DNA of 11,822 bases from an uncultured Collinsella sp. (GTDB lineage Bacteria; Actinomycetota; Coriobacteriia; Coriobacteriales; Coriobacteriaceae). The number at the start of each line of letters is the position of its first letter. Positions within the stretch are counted from its first letter, which is position 1. Below are positions 6,167 through 11,822 of this stretch, one piece after another. The position numbers and the translations under genes were made by a program. The notes under the pieces were generated by a model. It ran no database searches. It was given only the letters and a program-made list of their open reading frames with translations, and was not told the DNA's origin. Where the stretch lies: the NCBI GenBank assembly GCA_958424475.1, contig CATZTY010000011.1:1-11822 (forward strand), written 5' to 3'.

Positions 6167-9100
6167 ATGTTGGAGCTCAAAGGTATTTGCAAAAGGTACG
6201 TCACGCAGTCGTTTACGCAGGTGGCGCTCGACAGCGTGAACCTGTCTTTTCGCGATAACGAGTTCGTGGCCATTCTGGGACCTTCGGGGTCGGGCAAAAC
6301 TACGATGCTCAACGTTATCGGTGGGCTCGATCATTTCGATTCTGGCGACCTGCTGATCGACGGTATTTCGACCAAAGACTTTCACGATCGCGATTGGGAT
6401 GCCTACCGTAACAACCGCATCGGCTTTGTGTTCCAAAGCTATAACCTCATTCCGCATCAGACCATTTTGGAAAACGTGGAGCTGGCGCTTACGCTCACGG
6501 GTGTGGGCCATGCCGAGCGCCGCCAGCGTGCACGTAAGGCGCTCGAGGCAGTTGGTCTGGGCGAGCACGTGAACAAGCGCCCGAGCCAGCTTTCGGGTGG
6601 ACAGATGCAGCGCGTGGCCATCGCCCGTGCTCTGATCAATGATCCCGAGATTGTGCTGGCCGACGAGCCGACCGGCGCTTTGGATTCAACGACGTCCGTA
6701 CAGGTCATGGACCTGCTCAAGGACGTGGCGCGCGACCGCCTGGTCATCATGGTCACGCACAATCCCGAGCTGGCGTACCAGTACGCTACGCGCATCGTCA
6801 ACCTGGCGGACGGCAAGATCACCGACGATTCCGACCCTTTCGATGTCGCCGACGCCACGCGCCGCGAGGCCAAGCCTACGCGCAAAACCTCGATGAGCTT
6901 TGTGACGGCGCTGGGGCTTTCTGCTCGAAACCTCATGACCAAGAAGGGCCGCACGGCCATGACTGCCTTTGCGGGCTCGATTGGCATTATCGGTATCGCG
7001 GCGATTCTGGCGCTGTCCAATGGTGTAAACGGCTACATCAAAAAGGTCGAGGAGGATACGCTCTCGAGCTACCCGCTCACCATTTCCAAGCAGGATTACG
7101 ACCTGTCGTCCATGATGGGCGGACAGGGGGCTGCGGATGATGACTCGTCTGAAAGCGTGGATTCATCCGACGACAGTGTCGGCGGCAAGGCTCAGGGAAC
7201 CGATAAGATTCCCGTGGTCAGGGCCGTAAAGGATATGTTTGCGAGCGTTAAGTCCAACGACATGACGAGCTTTAAGGCATGGCTCGACGACGGTGGCGAC
7301 GGCATCGATAAAGAGGTCAACGCCATTCAGTACGGTTACGGTGTATCGCCGGTTGTCTATCGTGCCGGCAAGGGCGATGAGAAGCCTGTCCGGCTGGTGC
7401 CCAACGCCATGACCGAGGCCATGAGCGGAGGCGCGAGCTCGGCGGCAACGGTGAGCATGGAATCCATGGGAACCTCGGTCTTTAACGAGATGATCGACGA
7501 CCAGAGCCTGCTCGACAGCCAGTACGATGTCGTCGCCGGTCATTGGCCCACGTCCGCCAACGAAGCCGTGATGGTGCTTTCGAGTCGTGGCACGGTGGGC
7601 GACTACACGCTCTACAGTATCGGCGCGCTGGATATCAATGAGCTCAACGATCTGGTAAACAGCGCTATGACGGCTGACGGTGGGGTCGAAACGCCCGAGA
7701 CCGGCACCGACTTTACCTACGACGATGCGCTGTCTACCACGTTTAAGGTGCTGTCGCCGGCTGATGCGTATCGCAAAAACGAAGAGACCGGCATGTGGAC
7801 TGACATGTCTGGCGACGCCGACTTTATGGCTGCCAAGGTTGCCGACGGTATCGACGTGCACATTGTGGGCGTGGTGCGACCCAACGAGACGGCCAACGCG
7901 AGCGCGTTGTCCCCGGGCATTGCCTATACGCATGCGCTGACTCGCCAGCTTATGGAGCGCGCTGCCGATTCGCAGATTGTGCAGGAGCAGCTTGCCCACC
8001 CCGAGACGGATGTCTTTACGGGCAAAACCTTCGACGAACTGCAAGGCGAGGCCAAGCAAGGCGTTGATCTGGGCAGCATGTTCAGTGTGGACGAGGCGGC
8101 GCTCAAGAGCGCGTTCTCGTTTGATGCGTCTGCACTCTCGGGTGCGGCCGGCGGTATGGACCTTTCTGGTATCGACTTATCCGGGCTGGACATTGACCTT
8201 TCGGGCGTTGGAAGGGACATCGACTTCAGCGACATCATGGCAAAAGCACCGGCCCCAGATTTCTCGGGCATCTTTGACGGTCTGGAGCTCACGCCCGAGC
8301 AAATGCAGCAGGTGGGAATGCTTGCCAACCAACTGTTTGAGGGCTTTTTGCAGTCTGATCAGTTTAGGGCGCTGTCACCCGAGGATCTTAAAGACGCGGC
8401 AAAGCTCGCTGCCGCATTCTCGACGTATCTTGAGAATGATGACACAGCTCAGCAAATCCTGGCCCAGCTCAAAGCGCTCGGCGGCGATGCCCTGGCCGAG
8501 CGTCTGCAGCAGGCGATGAGCGACTATGTGCAAAAGCAGCTGGCTCCGTATCTGCAGCAGGCTATGGATCAGGTGATGAAGGCAATCAGCGAGCAGATAG
8601 CGTCGACGGTATCATCCCAGCTCAAGGCGGGCGCGGCAGGGCTTATGGACCAGGTGGCGACGCAGATGTCTTCGAGTTTTGAAAACCTGGCGGGCGCCAT
8701 GCGTGTGGATGCGAGTGCCTTTGCTCGTGCCATCCATTTCAACATGGACGCCGAGGACCTGAGTTCGCTCATGATGAGCTATGCCAAGGCTTCGAAGCTC
8801 ACCTACGACAACAATCTGACCACGTTGGGCTATGCGGATGAGGCAGACCCCATCTCGGTCAAGATTTTCCCGCGCGACTTTGAGGCCAAGGAGCGCGTAC
8901 TCGATCACATCGATGCGTACAACAAGCAGGTCAAAGCCGCTGGCCACGATGATCGGGCAATTTCGTACACCGACTACATGGGCATCATCATGGGCTCGGT
9001 GACCGACATCGTGAACACCATCAGCTTGGTGCTCATCGCATTCGTGAGTATCAGCCTGGTGGTGAGCTCCATCATGATCGGCATCATCACGTACATCAGC

Positions 9101-9421
9101 GTGCTGGAGCGCAAAAAGGAGATTGGCATTCTGCGTGCGATTGGCGCGTCGAAGCGTAACGTGGCAAACGTGTTCAACGCCGAGACCTTTATCGAGGGCC
9201 TCATTGCCGGCGTCTTTGCTGTTGTCGTCGTGGTGGCCGTGAGCTTCCCGGTCAATGCTTGGGCGCTTGCGGCCAAACAGGTCCCCAACCTAATGAGTCT
9301 GCCCGTGCAGGATGCGTTGGTGCTCATTGTAATTTCGGTGCTGCTGACGGTCGTTGCCGGTCTACTGCCTGCCCGCAGCGCATCCAAAAAAGACCCCGTG
9401 GAAGCCCTACGCTCCGAATAA
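6167..9421 (+). CDS. MacB/FtsX-type ABC transporter, fused ATPase and permease, giant outer domain
   Basis: A 1084-residue inner-membrane protein. The ATPase domain (1-220) has Walker A GPSGSGKT (38-45), Q-loop FVFQSYN, signature LSGGQMQR (142-149), Walker B VLADEPTGALD with D166 and E167, and the switch histidine H198. Membrane helix 1 is about 263-285 and helices 2-4 are about 945-978, 1007-1033 and 1048-1068. The motif ERKKEIGILRAIGASKRNV and the ending PARSASKKDPVEALRSE are typical of FtsX/MacB permeases. Such proteins use ATP to drive outer-domain motion; substrates include peptides, lipoproteins and antibiotics, and none is indicated here. The outer domain (about 286-944) is some 660 residues, against roughly 200 in MacB. 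It contains DLSG repeats near 664-685 and long Gln/Ala-rich helices near 740-845. ATG 6167 is chosen because GGGAGAGG is 9 nt upstream; a TTG at 6158 abuts that site. No separate partner permease or regulator adjoins. Confidence 0.95.
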   Translation: MLELKGICKRYVTQSFTQVALDSVNLSFRDNEFVAILGPSGSGKTTMLNVIGGLDHFDSGDLLIDGISTKDFHDRDWDAYRNNRIGFVFQSYNLIPHQTILENVELALTLTGVGHAERRQRARKALEAVGLGEHVNKRPSQLSGGQMQRVAIARALINDPEIVLADEPTGALDSTTSVQVMDLLKDVARDRLVIMVTHNPELAYQYATRIVNLADGKITDDSDPFDVADATRREAKPTRKTSMSFVTALGLSARNLMTKKGRTAMTAFAGSIGIIGIAAILALSNGVNGYIKKVEEDTLSSYPLTISKQDYDLSSMMGGQGAADDDSSESVDSSDDSVGGKAQGTDKIPVVRAVKDMFASVKSNDMTSFKAWLDDGGDGIDKEVNAIQYGYGVSPVVYRAGKGDEKPVRLVPNAMTEAMSGGASSAATVSMESMGTSVFNEMIDDQSLLDSQYDVVAGHWPTSANEAVMVLSSRGTVGDYTLYSIGALDINELNDLVNSAMTADGGVETPETGTDFTYDDALSTTFKVLSPADAYRKNEETGMWTDMSGDADFMAAKVADGIDVHIVGVVRPNETANASALSPGIAYTHALTRQLMERAADSQIVQEQLAHPETDVFTGKTFDELQGEAKQGVDLGSMFSVDEAALKSAFSFDASALSGAAGGMDLSGIDLSGLDIDLSGVGRDIDFSDIMAKAPAPDFSGIFDGLELTPEQMQQVGMLANQLFEGFLQSDQFRALSPEDLKDAAKLAAAFSTYLENDDTAQQILAQLKALGGDALAERLQQAMSDYVQKQLAPYLQQAMDQVMKAISEQIASTVSSQLKAGAAGLMDQVATQMSSSFENLAGAMRVDASAFARAIHFNMDAEDLSSLMMSYAKASKLTYDNNLTTLGYADEADPISVKIFPRDFEAKERVLDHIDAYNKQVKAAGHDDRAISYTDYMGIIMGSVTDIVNTISLVLIAFVSISLVVSSIMIGIITYISVLERKKEIGILRAIGASKRNVANVFNAETFIEGLIAGVFAVVVVVAVSFPVNAWALAAKQVPNLMSLPVQDALVLIVISVLLTVVAGLLPARSASKKDPVEALRSE

Positions 9422-9424
9422 TGC

Positions 9425-9447
9425 GACAAAGGGACAGTCCCTTTGTC
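9425..9447. repeat. Short perfect palindrome between the ABC and dus genes
   Basis: GACAAAGGGAC (9425-9435) and GTCCCTTTGTC (9437-9447) are exact complements around one central base, three bases after the ABC stop. There is no T tract, so it is not a standard intrinsic terminator. The GGGACAGTCCC core resembles dispersed GGGGACAG-type palindromes I remember from other genomes that carry REP-associated transposases; this is memory, not a search. Confidence 0.7.
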
Positions 9448-9474
9448 ACGTTCGTTGATATGAGAGAAGAGTAG

Positions 9475-10428
9475 ATGATTCTATCGTTGGCCCCTATGGA
9501 GGGGATTACCGGGCATGTGTTCCGTCGCGTGCATGCGGAGTGCTTCGGTGCGCTCGATTGCTATTACACGCCGTTTTTGCCGCCGCCGCGGGTGGGAAAT
9601 CGCTTTGGCGGCAAGGCGTTTAAGGAGATCGATCCTGCCAATAACCAGGGGCTCAACGTAGTGCCTCAGCTGATGTCCAAGAACGCGGACGAGTTTGTAT
9701 GGGCGGCACAGGTACTCGCCGACATGGGCTATCGTGAGGTCAATCTCAACTTGGGTTGCCCCTCGGGGACGGTTGTTGCCAAGGGCAAAGGATCGGGCTT
9801 TTTGCGCAACTTGGACGAGCTTGAGGTGTTCTTGAGTGACGTGTGTGAGCGCTCTCCGCTGCCGGTATCGGTCAAGACCAGGTTGGGGTTGGAAAGTGAT
9901 GACGAGTACGAGCGCGTGCTCGATTTGTATTGCCGCATGCCGCTGGCGGAGCTGATCGTGCATCCGCGCGTACAAAAGGACCGCTATACGGGCACGCCGC
10001 GCAAGGAGTTTTATGGCGAGACGCTGGAGCGCGCGCCGTTTCCGGTCGCCTACAACGGCGATATTTTTGATCTTGAGGATATGGATGCGCTGGTGGAGGC
10101 CTATCCCGGGACACGCCATGTGATGCTGGGGCGTGGCTTGCTTGCGAATCCTGCTCTGGCTCGCATGGTTAAGGGTGGCCCTGCTGCCACGGTAGCCGAG
10201 CTGCAGCGTTTCCACGACACGCTGTTTGCGGCCTATGCAGAAGAGATTGGCGGCAACGCGGTCTTTCGTATGAAGGAGTGGTGGTTCTACGCCAAGTGCG
10301 CTTTCGCTGACCCCGCTACCGTTCACAAGCTCGTGCGTAAGACCAAAAAGGTCGACGAATACCGCGCCGCCGTCGAGCGGGTCTTTCGCGAGCAGCCACT
10401 CGCACCCATAGCTCGCTTCCGCGGCTAG
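9475..10428 (+). CDS. dus: tRNA-dihydrouridine synthase
   Basis: A 317-residue cytoplasmic FMN enzyme that reduces uridines in the tRNA D-loop region to dihydrouridine using NADPH. The start MILSLAPMEGITGHVFRR is the usual FMN-binding first strand. VNLNLGCPSG holds the catalytic cysteine C95; VKTRLG (K134, R136), VHPRVQKDRYTG (H163), YNGDIFD (N194-D196) and LGRGLLANP (219-226) match the conserved FMN/phosphate and substrate positions. The C-terminal 80 residues form the helical RNA-binding domain (AVFRMKEWWFYAKC). Length is normal for the family. ATG 9475 is preceded by AGAGAAGAG. It follows the ABC gene by 53 bp on the same strand, but a palindrome lies between and the functions are unrelated. 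The specific subfamily (A, B, C or Gram-positive type) cannot be fixed by eye. Confidence 0.96.
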   Translation: MILSLAPMEGITGHVFRRVHAECFGALDCYYTPFLPPPRVGNRFGGKAFKEIDPANNQGLNVVPQLMSKNADEFVWAAQVLADMGYREVNLNLGCPSGTVVAKGKGSGFLRNLDELEVFLSDVCERSPLPVSVKTRLGLESDDEYERVLDLYCRMPLAELIVHPRVQKDRYTGTPRKEFYGETLERAPFPVAYNGDIFDLEDMDALVEAYPGTRHVMLGRGLLANPALARMVKGGPAATVAELQRFHDTLFAAYAEEIGGNAVFRMKEWWFYAKCAFADPATVHKLVRKTKKVDEYRAAVERVFREQPLAPIARFRG

Positions 10429-10433
10429 TTAGA

Positions 10434-10481
10434 CATCGGGGACGTTCTTTAACGACTAGTCATTTAAGAACGTCCCCAATG
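10434..10481. repeat. 48 bp near-perfect palindrome between dus and glutaredoxin genes
   Basis: GGGGACGTTCTT (10438-10449) pairs exactly with AAGAACGTCCCC (10466-10477). The outer CAT/ATG bases extend it, and the middle carries the palindrome GACTAGTC. It lies between the ends of two converging genes. It could fold in both transcripts and act as a two-way terminator or mRNA end, though no T tract follows. Its length and near symmetry suit a mobile palindromic (REP-like) unit. Confidence 0.75.
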
Positions 10482-10492
10482 ACTATGTTGCA

Positions 10493-10738
10493 CTAGAGCA
10501 GGTTCTTCTGTACCCATGCGATGATGTCGCTCGACTCGTAGAGTGGCTTGCCGTCGATGAACAGGCAGGGAACCTGGCGTTTTCCGCCGACGGCGATAAG
10601 CGTTTGCTCGGCATCGGAATCGGTCGAGATATTGCGTTCAGGAATGGTCGCGCCGTTATCGGCCAAAAAGCGCTTGACCTTTATGCAGTACGGGCAGCCG
10701 GTCATAACGTAGAGCACGAGCTCGTGATCAGTAGCCAT
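10493..10738 (-). CDS. Glutaredoxin (CPYC type)
   Basis: An 81-residue cytoplasmic thiol-disulfide oxidoreductase. It begins MATDHELVLYVMTGCPYC: first strand, then the active-site pair C15-P-Y-C18 at the helix start. QVPCLFIDGKPLYESSDI supplies the cis-proline P57 and the GG/ESxDI-type glutathione-binding end of the fold. An extra C58 directly follows the cis-proline. The length is that of a classical short glutaredoxin. The frame is open to an ATG at 10777, but ATG 10738 is favoured because GGAGA precedes it and the first strand begins at once. It lies 51 bp downstream of the XRE/TipAS regulator on the same strand, likely one transcript. Many Actinomycetota lack glutathione, so the reducing partner might be another thiol; NrdH-redoxin is the main alternative, but those usually have CVQC or CMQC. 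Confidence 0.9.
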   Translation of the reverse strand: MATDHELVLYVMTGCPYCIKVKRFLADNGATIPERNISTDSDAEQTLIAVGGKRQVPCLFIDGKPLYESSDIIAWVQKNLL

Positions 10739-10789
10739 AGGTCTCCAATCGGTTGAGGTTTTGATTGAAATACCCAAAGCTGCCGCGGT

Positions 10790-11617
10790 CTATGCGCGGA
10801 CCAGTGACGACTCGATGGCCTGGACCAGAAACGCCGTGGCTCCGGTGCCGCAGGGCTTGTCGTAGTAGTCAACAAAGCGCTGGTCGGCAAGATAGCCGTG
10901 GGCGAGGCCCAGGTACGCTTCGTTCTGGGGTTCGCGTCCCCAGTTGAGACCAATCCAACGACGATGCATCGCGACAAGCTTACGAGCCTCGTTGCTCTCT
11001 GGGTCGCCAATGCCTATGGCAATCGAGAGCTGGCCCAAAATGGCGCGTTCAAGTTCCTTCATGTCGTTCCATGTCTGAGGATCCATATCCAGTAACGTTT
11101 CGTTTGCTGCATCGATAGCCTCATTGCCATAGCGAGCCCGAGCCTCGGCGCCGTAGCGTTCCTCGTTTTCCTGCACGGTGCGCCAGCGCTCCAGTTGCGG
11201 CAGGACGGCGCCCATGAGCGAGACGGCTTCGTCGAGCGACATACCTGTGTTTTGTGCTAGCCGTGGGGCACAGTCCTCGATCATTGCCTCCATCGTGGTG
11301 TCGTAGGTGTACTGGCCGTGGTCGTAGCACCACTTGCAGTAATGTTCGGTCGTGGCGCCCGTGGCATCGGTGCCGCAGTCGTCGGGCGTGAGTATCATGC
11401 CGCAGCTCTGGCAATAATGCTCGGGCATTTCGAGCAGGTGGGACAGTGGCTCGCCGGTTACGGCGGCAATGAGCTTCATCATGTCGATGCCCGGGGTGAC
11501 CTCGTCGCGCTCCCAACGGCTGACGGCTTGGCGTGTGACGAAGAGCTTGGCGGCGAGCTGCTCCTGGGTAAGGTGATGGGCGCGACGAACGGCAATGAGC
11601 TTTTCTGCAAAGGCCAT
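10790..11617 (-). CDS. XRE-family regulator with zinc ribbon and TipAS drug-binding domain
   Basis: A 275-residue predicted cytoplasmic regulator with three parts. Residues 1-65 are an XRE helix-turn-helix (LTQEQLAAKLFVTRQAVSRW, then ERDEVTPGIDMMKLIAAVTG). Residues 68-105 form a zinc ribbon: YCQSCGMIL (C69, C72) and YCKWCYDHGQY (C94, C97). Residues about 145-270 resemble TipAS, the ligand-binding half of Streptomyces TipA: RYGNEAIDAA, WNDMKELERAILGQL, ARKLVAMHRRWIG, LAHGYLADQRFVDYYDK and GATAFLVQAI. In TipA this domain binds thiopeptide antibiotics and is joined to a MerR-type helix-turn-helix; here it is joined to XRE and a zinc ribbon. ATG 11617 has AAAGGAG 5 nt upstream. It probably regulates itself and the glutaredoxin gene. 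TipAS is assigned by pattern memory and is the least certain part; whether it binds a drug is unknown. Confidence 0.87.
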   Translation of the reverse strand: MAFAEKLIAVRRAHHLTQEQLAAKLFVTRQAVSRWERDEVTPGIDMMKLIAAVTGEPLSHLLEMPEHYCQSCGMILTPDDCGTDATGATTEHYCKWCYDHGQYTYDTTMEAMIEDCAPRLAQNTGMSLDEAVSLMGAVLPQLERWRTVQENEERYGAEARARYGNEAIDAANETLLDMDPQTWNDMKELERAILGQLSIAIGIGDPESNEARKLVAMHRRWIGLNWGREPQNEAYLGLAHGYLADQRFVDYYDKPCGTGATAFLVQAIESSLVRA

Positions 11618-11647
11618 AGCGGCTCCTTTCTGCTGGTTGATGGCTTA

Positions 11648-11676
11648 AGCATACGCGGCGGCAGGCACCCTTCCAA
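11648..11676 (-). promoter_or_regulatory. Candidate promoter of the XRE/TipAS regulator
   Basis: Read on the minus strand, TTGGAA (11671-11676) and TATGCT (11648-11653) are 17 nt apart, each matching four of six consensus bases. A start near 11640 would leave a leader of about 23 bases with the AAAGGAG site. The hexamers are imperfect but the spacing is ideal. Confidence 0.45.
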
Positions 11677-11691
11677 GCAACCGTTGGTTGC
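11677..11691. promoter_or_regulatory. Inverted repeat abutting the XRE-gene -35 box
   Basis: GCAACC (11677-11682) and GGTTGC (11686-11691) flank a 3 nt spacer, directly next to the -35 candidate of the XRE/TipAS gene. A dimeric XRE protein could bind such a site for self-regulation. Ownership is inferred from position only. Confidence 0.4.
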
Positions 11692-11714
11692 ACGACGGGG
11701 GACCGTGGCGAAGA

Positions 11715-11726
11715 ATTGCGCGCAAT
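11715..11726. promoter_or_regulatory. Perfect 12 bp palindrome in the XRE/trmO divergent region
   Basis: ATTGCGCGCAAT is a perfect 12 bp palindrome centred 28 bp upstream of the trmO -10 candidate, overlapping where a -35 would lie. It could be a second operator; no regulator can be named. Confidence 0.3.
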
Positions 11727-11745
11727 GCCCCACGCCTCCATGCCG

Positions 11746-11751
11746 TACAAT
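11746..11751 (+). promoter_or_regulatory. Candidate -10 box for leaderless trmO
   Basis: TACAAT (five of six) ends 8 bp before ATG 11759, so transcription would start at about 11758 and the message would have essentially no leader. No -35 hexamer stands at 16-18 nt; TTGCGC at 11716 is too far (24 nt). Confidence 0.4.
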
Positions 11752-11758
11752 GACCGGC

Positions 11759-11822
11759 ATGGAACCTATCGCACACATACATACCGACCTGCCGCAGAAG
11801 TTCGGCATTCCGCGCAACAGCT
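11759..11822 (+). CDS. trmO: tRNA methyltransferase TrmO (N-terminal fragment, cut by window end)
   Basis: Only 21 codons are seen: MEPIAHIHTDLPQKFGIPRN and one serine. The pattern PIA.I.TD...KFGIPR is the start of the TsaA/TrmO fold, an enzyme that methylates the N6 of t6A37 in tRNA using S-adenosylmethionine. The family usually has GIPRQ; here residue 20 is Asn. ATG 11759 is preferred over the in-frame ATG 11750 because the only promoter candidate (-10 at 11746-11751) would start transcription between the two; neither ATG has a ribosome site. Divergent from the XRE/TipAS gene. The fragment is short, so the name rests on one motif. Confidence 0.75.
   Translation, partial: MEPIAHIHTDLPQKFGIPRNS

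Noticed and set aside
5801..6568. Open minus-strand frame of 255 codons across the TlpA end, terminator and ABC start
   Set aside because: It crosses a strong terminator and the start of two well-supported genes and has no recognisable domain.
7163..8059. Open minus-strand frame of 298 codons inside the ABC transporter
   Set aside because: Shadow of the outer domain; His/Arg/Val-rich, no signal or motif.
9481..10326. Open minus-strand frame of 281 codons opposite dus
   Set aside because: Opposite strand of a gene with all catalytic motifs; no motif of its own.
1..11822. CRISPR array, tRNA/rRNA genes, integrase or transposase genes
   Set aside because: Looked for regularly spaced repeats, conserved RNA signatures and recombinase motifs; none seen.

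Overview
The window looks like chromosome of a gut-type Coriobacteriia actinomycete, most likely Collinsella or a close relative. The grounds are moderate-to-high GC, a LuxR regulator of the helical-repeat type without an ATPase domain (a type abundant in that class), a CD1871A-type micro-protein beside a NapH-like ferredoxin and a TlpA lipoprotein (typical of anaerobic gut bacteria), and an XRE/zinc-ribbon/TipAS regulator. The assignment rests on remembered family resemblance, not on a search. No rRNA, tRNA, CRISPR array, transposase or integrase gene is visible.

Left part (1-3779, all minus strand). Transcription runs leftwards from a two-component system: an OmpR-type response regulator and a HisKA/HATPase sensor kinase overlap by 4 bp. 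A LuxR-type regulator follows 68 bp downstream. After a 156 bp gap comes a secreted protein with a Tat-like signal and a beta-sandwich repeat, cut by the left edge of the window.

Middle part (3810-6019, plus strand). Divergent from the two-component system is a tight three-gene operon: a 48-residue CD1871A-family protein ending in a CxxC motif (TTG start), a polytopic NapH-like iron-sulfur protein (probable TTG start, overlapping the previous stop), and a TlpA/ResA-like thioredoxin lipoprotein. A strong intrinsic terminator closes it. The arrangement suggests that cytosolic electrons are passed through the membrane FeS protein to an extracytoplasmic thiol enzyme, under control of the adjacent two-component system. 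This is the best candidate in the window for an incompletely described system.

Next (6167-9421) is a single-gene MacB/FtsX-type ABC transporter of 1084 residues, with an extracytoplasmic domain of about 660 residues. A tRNA-dihydrouridine synthase gene (9475-10428) follows, with a palindromic repeat on each side.

Right part (10493-11822). On the minus strand, an XRE helix-turn-helix / zinc-ribbon / TipAS regulator is followed by a small CPYC glutaredoxin, probably as one transcript. Divergent from it the first codons of trmO are seen before the window ends. Their shared intergenic region holds candidate promoters and two palindromes; trmO lacks a ribosome-binding site and may be leaderless. 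The longest stretch without a gene is 5913-6166, which holds the terminator and a short leader hairpin.
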